From contig OX467084.1 of NCBI GenBank assembly GCA_950106755.1, forward strand, positions 6,262,001 to 6,326,000: a DNA stretch of 64,000 nt, in the 5' to 3' direction. This document shows positions 1 through 11,372 of this stretch, in pieces; the first letter of the stretch is position 1, and the number at the start of each line of letters is the position of its first letter. The stretch is from Climacium dendroides (Eukaryota; Streptophyta; Bryopsida; Hypnales; Climaciaceae). A program made the position numbers and the translations under genes. The notes beneath the pieces are model-generated. The model searched no databases. It saw nothing but the letters and a program-made list of their open reading frames with translations, and was not told the origin of the DNA.

Positions 1-1186
1 ATATACATCCTAAACCACCTAAAGGAGCCATAAGTCCACCCAAGAAGAGTTGAAAAAGTGTTCACAATTGCTTAGAATTACATTTGCAAGAAAACCATCA
101 TTTTAAGTGTCTATGGAAGGGGACAAGAAATCTATTCCTAGATATCCCTTCAAATATAAATTGAACATCATTACATAATTATATTTTTTGAAAGCTTGTC
201 TCTAGATTTGTCATTTTGGATAAACAAATTTTCAAAAGTGTTCACAACCATCAAAACTTTAAAATGTGAAAAATGAACAAATTTTCCTACTAAATAGTAT
301 TTGATATTTCAAGAAAAAAAATTATAATTGGAAGGCCAAATCCAACTTCATTGAAAATGTCATTGGTATTAGTTCATTATTTTCAAAATCATAATGCCAA
401 AATGCAACAAGCATTACAAATGTTCTATGCTTTGGTCCTCATGATTCATTCATTGCAATCTAGCAAATTCATATATTATGGCATTCTTGAGAACACATAC
501 TTTTGTGAAATATTTTTTTGGCCAAAATCCGAATCTTCAACTATTAATAGTTGAATTGATCAATCTATAGATGAACCAAATGGATTTGGAATCCGAATTC
601 AAATTACACAAATCATTGGTCTACAAATAGAAACAATTCAATTATATGACACAAATGGGACTAATAACAATGTTAAATGTACGACACATCCATTTTCTTC
701 AATGAAAATATAAGAAAATTCATAATTCTTGGTATATAAACACTAGGATGCATTTTGAATAAAAATTGTTTGTATGTCAATGAATGTAGATGACAGTTGC
801 ATGACAATCACACTATTTGTAACTCTATGGAAATAAAATAGACTACATTAAACTGTCTAGTGTTGCCAAAAATATAGTAAGCATTTGTATTACTATGCTT
901 CAAGGATTTGCATAATTATCCACCTTAGTAAGTTCCTAATGAATTAGCGTTAATCTTGATCGGCGTGGCAACACAATGACATACTAATTGAATGAACTTA
1001 AGTTTGAAGTAAATGCATTAATTGTCCCTTTTGTTACTAATGGATGGATGTATCCTTCATTGGAGTTGTCTAGAACATACATGGTCTCGGTTGGAGCATT
1101 GGAGCCATGCCACCCAATCAAGCCACGTGGAATGGTGAATCCAAATCCAAGCCTAAGCCTCGGTAGTTGGAAAATGGAATGCAAAG

Positions 1187-1194
1187 TATAAATA
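1187..1194 (+). promoter_or_regulatory. TATA box of the copy A gene
   Basis: TATAAATA lies in a conserved block about 380 bases before the ATG of the long frame. The same octamer sits at the equivalent place in copy B (31868-31875). The leader contains a short repeat (AAGTCTCTCATTT, then AAGTCTCTCATTTAG) conserved in both copies. Promoter function is inferred from position and conservation. Confidence 0.5.
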
Positions 1195-1571
1195 CATGGG
1201 CCTTTGTTGGAAGTCTCTCATTTGTAAGTCTCTCATTTAGCCTACTGCTTAGGCGCTATTGTAGTAGTGGAAGGTATATGTGTCTCATTTCAAACCGTGT
1301 CTTTGTTCCTTCCAAGATTAGGAAAGCATACAATACAAAGTCCCTTCAAGGCTCAAACATATGACATTAGCTTAGGTAGATTTCAAGTTGTGAATGGTTT
1401 TGAAGGAATCGTGTTGTGTCAAGTAGTGGAGGTTTTACAAGTGTCTTAGCCTTCGAAGCGTGGAGTGTCCATTATTTGTACATTCATTACTAGGTCTGTA
1501 AGAACGTTTGTAGATCTACATACTTGGATCATTATAGTGTGAATCCACATCTTGAGATTAGCAAAGATACC

Positions 1572-3290
1572 ATGGAACCACCCATGATGGATAGACACAC
1601 CGATTTTGTCTACGGTGCATGGGGGCTGTATACCAATTCCATAGATAGTATAGTGGAATTCCTTACAAGTCATAATATAGGAGAAGGCTACAAGTCTATG
1701 TGCGATGATGGTAACGAGGGTCGTTGGATCATTATCCAATCCACAAATACAGCTTACATTGCCCAAGGACCGTTTGGATTTGATGTAGATGAAATGGTCA
1801 CAAATGAGGACAATTGTACCATTGGTGTTACACGTGGACAAGATAAGCGGTTTGTTGAAATAAGAGGACTTCCAGGAACGTGTTGTTTTGATACTTGGAA
1901 TACAGGGGAGTTTTGGGTGATTAGTAAGGTGCATGATGTAAATGAAGGTCAAAGCTTTAGTGTGCCGCCAACCATCCTTTCTAGTTGTGATATTGCGGTG
2001 GTAGAAGCTGGTGTTGATCCAACTTTGGATTTTTCTATTCTGGAGGTGAACGGGCAAGTTTCTCAAGACCTCGTTGGGGAGGATGCAGGCACTATGTTGC
2101 TTGAGATTGATACGCTATGTGAAGGAGGGACCAACGAAAAGATGATAGAGCTAGAAGCCGACAGTTTGATTGACTTGGTTGGTGAGGGCACAAATCTTGG
2201 AGTTATTCATGGTAATGAAGGACTTGCTCCATGGATACTAAATCCATGTCTTGAAATTGAATATGTTGATCCTATTCATGGTGAACTTGAAGAAGATGGA
2301 GTGCATTTACATGGCGGAGAATCCCAATCTTTAGGACCTCTTTCCCATGATTTGGACACCGCTCCAATGGATGACATATTCAGAATGATTGAAGACTTAG
2401 TGGAGAGCAACCATGCATTTAAGCCAGGGCCTCATGGTAGGATGGACCTTCATATTCATGATGGTATCGATTGTAGAGCAACGATTGTGCCAACTAATCA
2501 CAAGGCTATGGATACAAGGATGGAAGTTGTAGGCAATAGTAGTGGCAACGGAGAACTCGCTTCCATGATGCAAGTTCATGGTCATGAAACTTCGGAAGAC
2601 AACTTTTTGCAATTTGAATTAGATAGAAAGCACGGGCATATTGGAGCATCCCATTGTGAGTTGGAGGAACAACCAATGGCACAAGAAACAATGGTCTCTA
2701 CTCCCAAGCTTGGAGACAACAACCACCCTACTTGGAAAAGACCGTGGATAGATGAACCTCTTTGTTTTAATTTGGTGGAGGGGAATAATGACATGATGGA
2801 GACAACACCCATCTTGGAACCTATCTTTGGTGATGGTGCAAATGGTGAAGCATGGACTATGCCAAAGAAATCACGAGTGGCTACACCTCTATCGCCTCGG
2901 TCCGTATTACGCTTAAATGCATTGAGAAGGCCAACGAGTCCAAATGAAGTTGATTTTGTAGAGATCACGGAATCATCTAGTAATGACAATGAAGACATGG
3001 CTCCCTCCATGCTTGGTGGCTTGATGGAGACTTTAGAAGGCAACGTTCCACATCCTCTACTTGATCAAGGAACCTCTTTGTCTACCGAATCCGAATGGGT
3101 GAGTCCCTTAGGGAATGAGGAAGACATCTCCAAGGATGGAGAAATTATGGAGGGTCCAATGGTAGAAGGGGCGGTTGCAACCACCATCACAAGTTCTCAA
3201 AGGTGCAAGCGTACCAAAAAGCAACCAAAGCAATTCCGCTTCAAGCAACATGGTGTAAAACGGTACGTATTTAGAATTCTTGACCCTTAG
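1572..3290 (+). CDS. Unknown acidic protein with basic C-terminus (copy A, 572 aa)
   Basis: Open for 572 codons. The frame is open back to 1524, but that codon is TTG; the first ATG, at 1572, sits in an ideal plant context (ACCATGG), so I start there. The first ~150 residues look like a compact domain, with motifs such as GRWIIIQ and AYIAQGPFGF. The middle is acidic and rich in Asp, Glu, Met and His with low-complexity character. The end carries a Lys/Arg cluster (RCKRTKKQPKQ, then KQHGVKR) that resembles a nuclear localisation signal. I recognise no family. Near the end, CG|GTACGT is a good splice donor, so the frame may run into downstream exons instead of ending at the TAG. Copy B has the same length with no indel and about 91% amino-acid identity. 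That argues for a real or recently functional gene; transposon-derived or decaying coding sequence remains possible. Confidence 0.55.
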   Translation: MEPPMMDRHTDFVYGAWGLYTNSIDSIVEFLTSHNIGEGYKSMCDDGNEGRWIIIQSTNTAYIAQGPFGFDVDEMVTNEDNCTIGVTRGQDKRFVEIRGLPGTCCFDTWNTGEFWVISKVHDVNEGQSFSVPPTILSSCDIAVVEAGVDPTLDFSILEVNGQVSQDLVGEDAGTMLLEIDTLCEGGTNEKMIELEADSLIDLVGEGTNLGVIHGNEGLAPWILNPCLEIEYVDPIHGELEEDGVHLHGGESQSLGPLSHDLDTAPMDDIFRMIEDLVESNHAFKPGPHGRMDLHIHDGIDCRATIVPTNHKAMDTRMEVVGNSSGNGELASMMQVHGHETSEDNFLQFELDRKHGHIGASHCELEEQPMAQETMVSTPKLGDNNHPTWKRPWIDEPLCFNLVEGNNDMMETTPILEPIFGDGANGEAWTMPKKSRVATPLSPRSVLRLNALRRPTSPNEVDFVEITESSSNDNEDMAPSMLGGLMETLEGNVPHPLLDQGTSLSTESEWVSPLGNEEDISKDGEIMEGPMVEGAVATTITSSQRCKRTKKQPKQFRFKQHGVKRYVFRILDP

Positions 3291-3659
3291 AACTCTTACA
3301 ATTGCTACCATTCTCCACCCATTGGCATCCATTTGTTACATAACAATAACACTCATTTGGCACTAGCTAGAGTGTCACTGCAACTTTGAGCTTAAGTTGG
3401 GTCAACCAAACCACTTTATTGAAATAATACTTAAGAGCATGTAGATGCCCTATTGCTAGTACTTCCAATGTCTCACATGATCATGAGCTTCCTAAGACTG
3501 TAAATGGATTGGAATGAAAACTTTGCTAATCATTTGTTATTTGGTTAGTGCAACCCTGCCATTATGGATAAAGGCTATAGGAATTGCTTCTAAATAACAT
3601 TGTACATTATTCATTTTAGTAAGTATATTCACAAGGCTTAGTCAACATTGATGGTGGTG

Positions 3660-5461
3660 AATATGTGGAACAGGCGACAAGGAGGGAGGGAAAGTTATGT
3701 AGCCTACTTTAGGCCCAAAGATCTTCCGGAATCCAACAAAACATTTTTGACTATTGGTAATCATTTTGCATGCCATGCACCATTCTTTTTCAACATGAAA
3801 ATGACATTTGATTTCTCGTGCGGATCATTTATGTATGCTTCATTTCTTGTCCTTGACCAAATGGATTAACAAACTATCATTGCAAAACTTGGATACACAG
3901 GAGAGTTTTCAAATGAAAGGGATGCATGGGATGCCTTCAATCTATTTGCATTTGTCCATGAAGGCGAGGAGTCATGCATTAATATGGTAAGACCATGTTG
4001 CTTGCTTTGCATATGAAGGCCTTGATTTTGAATCCCTTAAATTAGGGTGGACTTAGTTTGGGATGTCGTGTGCTTATTGTAAGCCATTTGTTGGATTGGT
4101 TTCTTGTTTGGTCCATCTATTTGTATTACTTTAGAGCCCTTTAGAGCCCTTTATAATGAAATATTTATAACAACATCACAATTTTAACACATATAAAATG
4201 TAACACTTATCTTGCTCCAAATACATGTGGAATAAAGTAGAATTTCTTTATGTATTTTCTAGGCATTCCTATGAAAATCACTATAGTTTAGAGAACAAAA
4301 ACTTGGATGACTATCATTTATGGGTACTCCAAACTTTGCAAAGGAAACAATATAACAAGTCTGTCCAATTGATTGGCCATGGTGGTGGTATTATTTCCCT
4401 AGAGACCATCTAAAAAGTTGGTTCATTATTGTCATTGGCCATTGTAGGAAGATAGGGACTCCATTGAAATGGATGCGGCCGTTTGGGGAGAACTTCCTCG
4501 AGTGGATTTGGTGGCCCATTTGAGGCTCAAGTAAGCCCCCTTTGATTTTTACAACTACCGACTTGATTCTTATGTTTTTGATAGGAAGCATCCAAACGTG
4601 ACAATGAAATTAAAGAACTATGGGTCTATAATTGCATATTCTTTGTACCTAAGCAAGTCCTATTATTTATAATTGTTTGGTTCCATCAAACTATAGACAA
4701 GGAAAAACAAGTTGATAAGTCTCTTTTGAAAAATTGGGGTTCATTGGATTGGGCAATTTAGAGTGATAGTCATATGTGCTTGTAGATATAAATCAAGCTT
4801 GGATGAAATGACATCAATGGATGCCACCTTGCTAAATGAATTGTACTTGGTATGTTGAAACAGGGGAAGGGGTTACTTTCGAAGCGATGTTTTGCCTTCC
4901 GATTCTTTCATTCCAAGATACAGGAACATCAAATTTAGAAAGTAAGGACATGACCTCTTTCATTCTAGCACATGGAATATGGCCTTGGACTTGATAGAAT
5001 GATATATAAACATCTCTTTTTGTTGAATTTGTTGTGCAATCTAGTGTAACCACCTTCTAAAGTTCAAATGAGGAACTCAATTCAAAGTGTTGTGTGCTTG
5101 TAGAAATGCTCGAGGGATTGACAAAGGAAAAATCCGGTGGTTTTGCGACATTTCCCTTGCCAAAGGAGTGACGGATCCCAACGACATGAAAGACACATCC
5201 ACATATGGTACCCACTCTTTGGAACTCGATGTGCATTGCATGGAGCCAATGCATTTGTGATGTTGGATATGTTGAACCATTGAGTTTGTTGTGGTGGAGT
5301 GGATACATTAAGTTGAAACAATTGGTCTCATGTATATGACTTGTTCCCTTGGATAGGTGAAAGTTTGATCTCATGATTGGTTCTAGAGGAGAGTTTGAGA
5401 ATTATGTATTGGTTGTTTCCTTGAACTTACTACCATGAATTGCATTGTGTGTGTGTATTAG
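3660..5461 (+). other. Exon-like coding fragments downstream of the copy A frame
   Basis: There is no continuous frame here, but several peptide-like stretches are conserved in copy B. About 3663-3820 encodes RRQGGRESYVAYFRPKD and onward, preceded by an AG that could accept from the GTACGT donor in the correct phase. Positions 3901-3986 lie between ACACAG and GTAAGA and encode NERDAWDAFNLFAFVHEGEE. Positions 4448-4530 lie between TTGTAG and GTAAGC, continue in phase zero, and encode MDAAVWGELPRVDLVAHL, which faintly recalls the start of an F-box. About 4850-4990 encodes a stretch including FEAMFCLPILSFQDTG. I could not join these into one uninterrupted protein. Either further introns are missed, or this half of the gene is decayed. 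Equivalent fragments occur at about 34340-36136. Confidence 0.35.
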
Positions 5462-5655
5462 ATACTGCGGAGGAGGCCGCAAAAGAGGTGGATAGGTTGT
5501 CAATGCTAAATGAGGGACATATGGCTTGGACCAACTATACTATCACGGACTATATGACGGAGGCCGAGAAGGATCAATGGGACCCAACATGGATCCCGTT
5601 GCAAGATAATCCCAAGAAATATCTTTCCACTGCAAAGTACCAATCCTTGGACTAG
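5462..5655 (+). CDS. Candidate last exon of the copy A gene
   Basis: A 194-base segment that follows TGTATTAG and ends in TAG. It reads EEAAKEVDRLSMLNEG, then ITDYMTEAEKDQWDPTW, then NPKKYLSTAKYQSLD. Copy B has the same segment at 36137-36330 with equal length and only a few replacements. A third, broken relic lies at about 6135-6255. The charged, aromatic-rich composition is protein-like. Its link to the frame at 1572 is inferred from shared duplication and order only. The family is unknown. Confidence 0.4.
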
Positions 5656-6134
5656 AAGCCTATTTCTTCATATGCAAGAGGAATAGTTGTTTAAAGATGC
5701 AAAGTTTTAGGTGTTGTATTAGGTGGTAATAATGTAATGTATCAACATATTTTCATGGCACACCTTATATGAGGCACTACTCAAACTAAAAAAAGACTAC
5801 CAGTTTCTCTCACTTGTAATAATTTATAGCCAATTTTGATCTTGTAGTAATGATTTATAGCCAATTTTGATGAAAGGTAGAGGATTGAGTCATCACCATC
5901 TCCGTAATTTGTTTATGTTGGACATCTCATCATTGGTGGCAAGTCTCATGTGACATATTACACTTTGTACTCTTGTTCTTTTTGAGACTTGTGTGAATTG
6001 TATGCATTGCACATGAATGTTGTGTCCTACATATTTCTGCTAAAGAAACTTACTTTGATTTTTTAATGATTCAAATACTTTATGTTTAATAATTCAAATA
6101 ATTTATGATAAAGCACAATGGAATTCATGAGGCT

Positions 6135-6260
6135 CGAGCCAACTATACTATCACAAAGTATATGACAAAGGTAGGAAGGATAAACAGGACCCAATGTGGA
6201 TGATAGTACCATGAAATATTTTTCCATTGCGAAGTACAAATCCTTGGACTAAATGCCTAT
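6135..6260 (+). pseudogene. Broken third copy of the last exon
   Basis: Nucleotide similarity to the last exon is clear (CCAACTATACTATCACAAAG, then GGACCCAATGTGG, then GAAGTACAAATCCTTGGACT), but small deletions and in-frame stops destroy the reading frame. It lies about 480 bases beyond the intact copy and is followed by the same CCTATTTCATCA-like trailer, so the 3' end of the unit was once duplicated locally. Confidence 0.6.
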
Positions 6261-6460
6261 TTCATCAAGAGCTTCCATAGGTTGGCTGTAGGATAGAAGT
6301 AGTATCCAATATTGAAATACATTGATATAAATTTAATATATTCACTTGTCCAATTTGCTGATCTTCAATGTCAAAGCTTCGACATAAAACATATTAACTC
6401 TAGAAGGACAAGCTAGCTTTTATAAAAATCATCTTTTTTAGTACAACGTGATTCATTTTG

Positions 6461-6610
6461 CTTAAAAAAACCCTTTAGCACTCATTAGAGGTTAAACTAC
6501 TATGCCAACCTCTTTTCACCCAAAATTCCAAGGATGCACTTTTTCACTTCTATCCTTACATAGTAGGATTCACTATTTATCATCCATCAAACACTACTAT
6601 TCCATAGCAT
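6461..6610. repeat. Fragment of the short TTAA-type element family
   Basis: Resembles the interior of the elements at 17433-17659 and 57639-57871 (CCAAAATTCCAAGGATGCA, then a TTCTATCCT...AGGATTC block, then CATCCATC). The ends are not preserved. Confidence 0.45.
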
Positions 6611-6979
6611 CTTTTTACGATTAAAAGTACCTTAATTATCCATATAAATTAGACCTATTGAAGGAATTATCATAATTACGTAATGTCACAGAGCGGTAGG
6701 CGGTAGGAAGGCAGTTGGTGCAATTGTAGGCGCTCTACTTCCTGCAATCGCTTAGATCAACTTTTCAACAAATCACCCAAAAGCTTCTTGTGCCAACAAA
6801 GGTGTTTGCATTTGGTCACTCCACTGTACGCCTGCTGCTACAACCACAAAAATTGCAAAGCATCAGAGCGTGATTAATGTATAGTTACAAGACCTAAACC
6901 TTTGTATCCTAACAAGCACTTTCCAAATATTAAAAAAATTATCACTTTTAACTCTAGTTATATAAGATTCTTATGGTTG

Positions 6980-7281
6980 CAAGGTAAGAGGTCCATCTAA
7001 AAGTTGGAAATGAATTTGGGGAGGTTAGACTTTTTGAAGTAAAATTTCTTTGAAAGACAAATGGGATCGGAATCTAACCCAAGTCATTTCATATTTTAAG
7101 GGGCTTTGTGGAATTAGTAATGATTTTTTGAAGTTGAAATGCTAACAACAGTCAACCAAAGCATCCACATCCAGAAATGTACACTACTTGTACATTGTTG
7201 GTGCAATGAGAAAGCAAAAATGTACCTTTGTATTAGAGGATGCTTTTTCAGCCCTAACACTTTATAGACCTCCTACCTAAT
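6980..7281. mobile_element. MITE with AGGTA ends (core family copy 1)
   Basis: The left end AAGGTAAGAGGTC and right end GACCTCCTACCT are inverted repeats. The interior carries the family core (GAAAGACAAATGG, then TCTAACCCAAGTCATTTCAT, then GAATTAGTAATG, then TTTTTGAAGTTGAAATG) shared with copies at 46314, 47162, 56268 and 60852. Its TA target site has decayed. Confidence 0.7.
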
Positions 7282-7746
7282 ACTAACTTTGCAATATGGG
7301 ATGTTAGGGAGGCATTTGAAACATAAAATTTGCATTGCATATCATCATACCAAATAAGGAAAGTATACCTAATTGCAACCCCTACCTTATTGGGTCACCA
7401 TCTACACCTCTCTATTTAGAACCTAAACCTAGGATAGTCATTTTGGTTTTACAAGATTTGTACCACATGAATACGAGAAGAGTAGCAACTCCAAATTTAG
7501 GCTTTAAATGAAGATGGGATCTAGATAGTGATGCAATAAGGTAGGGTTTGCAATTTGGTACACTTAATTCAAGGATGCTTAGAATTGTCACATTCATGTT
7601 GTATTAGAATTCTTAGCTTGATGGTAGAAATTGTTGGTAATTAACATCGCAAACATTTTCACTAGCTCAGCTCAGATATGATACACTGCCGTACTAATAC
7701 TAATTCTCTTTAAAATGTTTTCAAACCAAGGATTTACTTACAAAGG

Positions 7747-9294
7747 TTATATACTATCGTATCCGAAAAGCCAATTGCGATGAGAGTTCCGCGAGAAGAC
7801 TGTCTTACAAGGAGAGATCACTTGCCGCTCATGATCTCCAAAAAGCTTGATCATCTCGTAGGCATCTGCGCCATCGCGGTAATACGCAGTTTCAAAAATC
7901 TTCACCCTGGCCCAAAACAAGGCACACATTTAGTTCTAAAAGACTGACTGAACCCTCATTGCAACGAATTCACAGTGAGTCCAGAACTTAGGTACAGTGA
8001 GTGGAAGCGAGCCCTGTGTGTACAGTCCATACTTGTAACCCAGCGTCTTTTCATAAAGACAAAACGCCGCGTAGTTCATGGTGCGCACATGGAGAGACAC
8101 ACTTCCAGCACCGTACACATCTTGCATTGCTTGCTCTGGCATGTCAACCACATCCACTTTAGCTCATGGAACCTTGTCTTATTTAGTACATAGCTTGAGT
8201 CTCCTGACGCCGTGTTAGATGTCTGATGTCTGATCTCTTCCCTCTTAGATGGCGGCTGTCAAATATGTTTCACAACCACGTACAAATATTGTGGAGTATT
8301 TGCAAAGATTTCGAAAATGTTCTTCCAAGAATAAGCTTGTCTGAAAGATTAGAGGTCAGTAATGCGTAGTGTTGAAGAAACTAGATGTCCTGTCTGACTG
8401 TCTGACTATTTTGGCTGGGCAAACAAGGAAACCCTAATTTACCTCACTCCTAACACAAAGACGAGCTACTGAACTCCAAGCATGACCTAAACGAGAGAAT
8501 GTGAGCTTTGCAAACCTGCAGCCCTCATGAGCCTGGTGGCACACCCGAGGTTGCGGTGCGTTCGAAGTACCGCCAAGGACGCGATCTGACCGTGACAGTA
8601 GCTCAATTCTTCATCCCTGCAAACCAAAGCCCGGTATGCATGATCCCAACCCTATCGAGTCCTCAAACCTCAGTCAAAGATGAGCATTGCGGTACTCACA
8701 TCCTACCGAAGGAGAAACAAAACAGCAGTTAGCTCTACAAGAAGCTGACTTACAAGCTTCCCAACACGTAGCCTACGATCCTTCTATTGCTGCAGTCTTC
8801 CGCGACATGAAGGAGTTGCGGCCACGAGAGAATGTGGTTTATGTAGAACTACACCCAACCACACACACACCACACGTACACACACTCATCGTCAAACTAT
8901 TGCATGCCAGTCACAAACAAAAGCTCGTTCCCCAATTGGAACGACTACTGCCACCCTGAAATGCATGCTCACCACTGTTACATTCTTTCCATACAACACC
9001 CACAAACATATACTCACCAATTGCCTACAACCCAAGAATTGACATTCCCAAAGTAGTAGTAGTAGTAGTAGTAAGGGAAAGCAGGAGACCTACATTCAGC
9101 CGGTAATTCTCAGGTAAGCAAATAGCGTTGATATTCTGAATGGCCAATAAATCCTCGAACTGCATGCCACCCAACAAAACTCTCGAAGATGAGATACTTG
9201 ATTTACCAACAATCCCAAGCAACGTAACACCAGAACTCAAGAGGGTGACAATAGGGTTGCTAGTACGAACCGTCCCTTGGCGAATGCACACCAT
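7747..9294 (-). CDS. NAA10-like N-terminal acetyltransferase, six exons, 182 aa
   Basis: A GNAT-fold protein related to the catalytic subunit of NatA, which acetylates the N-termini of nascent proteins at the ribosome. Exons (minus strand): 9294-9271, 9159-9094, 8848-8754, 8616-8516, 8135-8033 and 7906-7747. All five introns are GT..AG, 111-380 bases long, and the phases join cleanly. The translation starts MVCIRQGT and keeps CLPENY (Glu25), ILSWPQLL, ASLAVLRTHR, the acetyl-CoA loop RNLGCA (83-88), SLHVR, LYEKTLGYK and DGADAYEM. It has no gap against plant NAA10 over about 150 residues. It is nevertheless unusually diverged (YYADGED is YYRDGAD here), and it lacks the His-rich tail of plant NAA10. 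The last exon may instead splice out at GTAAGA (7808) rather than read to the TAA. Intact introns rule out a processed copy. A diverged NAA10 paralogue is the best reading. Confidence 0.85.
9053..9073. repeat. (GTA)n microsatellite
   Basis: Seven consecutive GTA units inside the second intron of the NAA10-like gene. Confidence 0.9.
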
Positions 9295-9729
9295 TGGTGT
9301 GAGTCTCTTGTACACACAGACTGGCCCCGACAATCAGAAACGAAGCTCCTGCCGGCCAAGGCAGCGTCAACAAGCCTCAAAACTGGAGCATAAATTAATG
9401 GCCCATAAATGCGCAGCATCTGGACTAGGGGGACTTTTTCAATTGTACCTCGGACATCCCTGCCGGGTTTCCTGACTGGGAAGGCGTGCTGGAGTACAGT
9501 TAAGCAAGTCCAGGCTGCCAGATGGGGGGCCAACACTCCATAGCTGGTAACTTCGATTGGTAGACTAAATCAATCAAGTGCTACAGGAATGATACAGCCA
9601 CATGCTTCCCAAGCTCCCAGAACAGGCAGGCCTCAGTCGGCTTCCAGTGACTTAACTTAACTTACTTGCCGTCGGTCTCATTTGAATTACAGCTTCTAAA
9701 GTTCTGATCTTCCTCAGTAAAATAAACCT

Positions 9730-9848
9730 TCTCTCTCACTATCTGATTGTGTCTGCGCCTCTTTCTCTATCTGTGCCTGTGTCTCCCTCTGTGTGTGTCT
9801 GTGTCTGTGTCTCTCTCAGTCTGTGCGTCACTCTCAGTCCGTGAGTGT
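9730..9848 (-). promoter_or_regulatory. CT/GT-rich tract upstream of the NAA10-like gene
   Basis: About 120 bases of CTCT and TGTGTCTG runs, 440-550 bases before the start codon. Read on the gene's strand it is GA/CA-rich. Such tracts are common in plant promoters and leaders. The region 7740-10100 is also visibly richer in G and C than its surroundings. No TATA box stands out. The role is inferred. Confidence 0.3.
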
Positions 9849-11372
9849 TAGCATCTGCTTTTTACAGTAGTGTCAGTTGCGAATCTGGCAATTTGCAAAA
9901 GCGCAGAAGCGCAGAAAGAGCCATAGAGTAATCCAGATAGCGTGCCGGCGGCCGGCGCTTGCGACCAAACGACCGTCGAGAGGCCGATTCTTTCTCTATA
10001 TTTGATTCGCTCTGTCAGGGCTCTCGAAACTCTGCAACTGACGTTCAGATGTTGGACCCCACTCGGGAAACGGAAAGCGACGGAGTTCACAAGCAATGGT
10101 CACAAATGTGATTTCATAAGTAGCTCAAATTGCTGTGAACACTACTACGTTAGTGGTACCTTTAACAACCATGTATCAAAAATGAACTCCTACTTTTTAG
10201 CAAGCAACAATTCAAAGTCTCCAAGCAAAAACGCATCTCTCCTGTTTAGAACTTTAGTAGGTGACCAAAATGACTATTCAAGGGTGCCACTATTCATGCA
10301 TAGTTCTCTTTTGCTACAAGGTTCCAAATGTCTTGTTTTGTACTAAGTCCATGACCCATTGTAGGAGCCTAAATCATGTTGCTTTTGAAAATTTATAACA
10401 TGTTTTCCAAGTAGCAAAAAATTTAGATTTTACTTGTGTTTTACTACAATTTGTTTGTCTAGTTGCATAAATTTTTGGAATGCAACCATATATAACATAC
10501 TAAAACTCTTAAATTGACAATTTAAGATGCCACTATTTAATTTGTGCTAAAATTTCTAATTCATCATATTTTTACAACAATAATGTATTCGGTAGGAACT
10601 TTGGTAAAAAATACTTATTTGGTTGTGAATGAGAATCTTTATAACATTATATAAGCAGGCAACAGTCCTCCCTATGTCAAGAAGATATTATGCCTCTTTA
10701 GATGCATGGGAGAGATTTTTAGTATGATTCAAGGATTGGGGTTGGTTAAAGAGCCATATAAGATAATTTTGTTCACTATAGGCGGGCCCTTCTAAAGATG
10801 TAGAAGGGACCCTTGTCTCATTGGTAAAAAAAACAATGTTATGCCACACTAGAGAGAGTTGTGACATGTGTAGACTAAGGAAATGAACTTAAGAAGACCT
10901 TGAATTGGTCCAAGAGTTGGTTGCCATTTGGCTTTTGGACCTCCTAAACTTGGAAGTTTAGGTGCTCTCCATTGTTACATAGCTCCTTCTAGTCAAACCT
11001 CTAGCCTCTAGTCCTTGCAAATTGGTTTTGTAGAGCTAGAGGGCTTGGATGGAAGCTTAGACCCACTTATTTGCAGAAAAAAACCAAAAAACTATATTAC
11101 TTTTTTTTAGTAGGCTTGAGCAACACAATTGCCGATGCGTGGCCAAGATGGTGTATATTTTCAGTCGTGTTGTCCCTAATGGAAGATTCATAGATGCGTA
11201 GCTCCCTCCAACCTCCCTCGAACAGTTGGACCCCTAGTGCCCCCAACAACAATCGGTCCTAATTACTCATGTGGGTCATTTTCCGTGCGAGTGGAACCAA
11301 TGCTTCACCGTACTTCGCCTAGTGGACAAGTTTACAGCTAATTAAAGGAAGAAGACAAAAGTGGCTCCACTA
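9849..11372. other. Intergenic stretch without a supported gene
   Basis: The first 250 bases continue the higher-GC block of the NAA10-like gene; the rest is AT-rich. One frame at 9942-10346 starts well (CGGCCGGCGCTTGCGACC region) but turns into unbiased sequence and matches nothing I know. From about 11110 the sequence becomes GC-richer again without a convincing reading frame. Confidence 0.5.

Larger units (their letters stand above)
160..6060 (+). repeat. Copy A of a ~5.8-kb direct segmental duplication
   Basis: This block matches 30841-36600 in the same orientation. The offset is 30681 across the promoter and long reading frame, then drifts to 30677 and about 30672 through small indels. 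Similarity is weaker at both edges and highest in the interior. The unit contains a TATA box, a long reading frame and exon-like fragments downstream, so it looks like a gene duplicated with its flanks. No primer-binding site, polypurine tract or TG...CA ends were found, which argues against a pair of giant LTRs. The left edge is approximate, because positions 1-160 show no visible match in the other copy. Confidence 0.9.

Noticed and set aside
1446..2066. 206-codon minus-strand frame opposite the copy A gene
   Set aside because: It mirrors the conserved plus-strand frame; in copy B the same minus frame is split into two shorter ones, so it is a shadow.
5057..5374. Minus-strand frames of 105/114 codons in both copies
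   Set aside because: Their identity simply follows from the nearly identical DNA tract; overlapping frames in all phases are equally conserved, and the composition is not protein-like.
8508..8959. Plus-strand frames of 74 and 90 codons
   Set aside because: They lie antisense to exons 3 and 4 of the NAA10-like gene.
9942..10346. 134-codon plus-strand frame
   Set aside because: Starts in GC-rich DNA but runs into AT-rich sequence of random composition; no recognisable motif.
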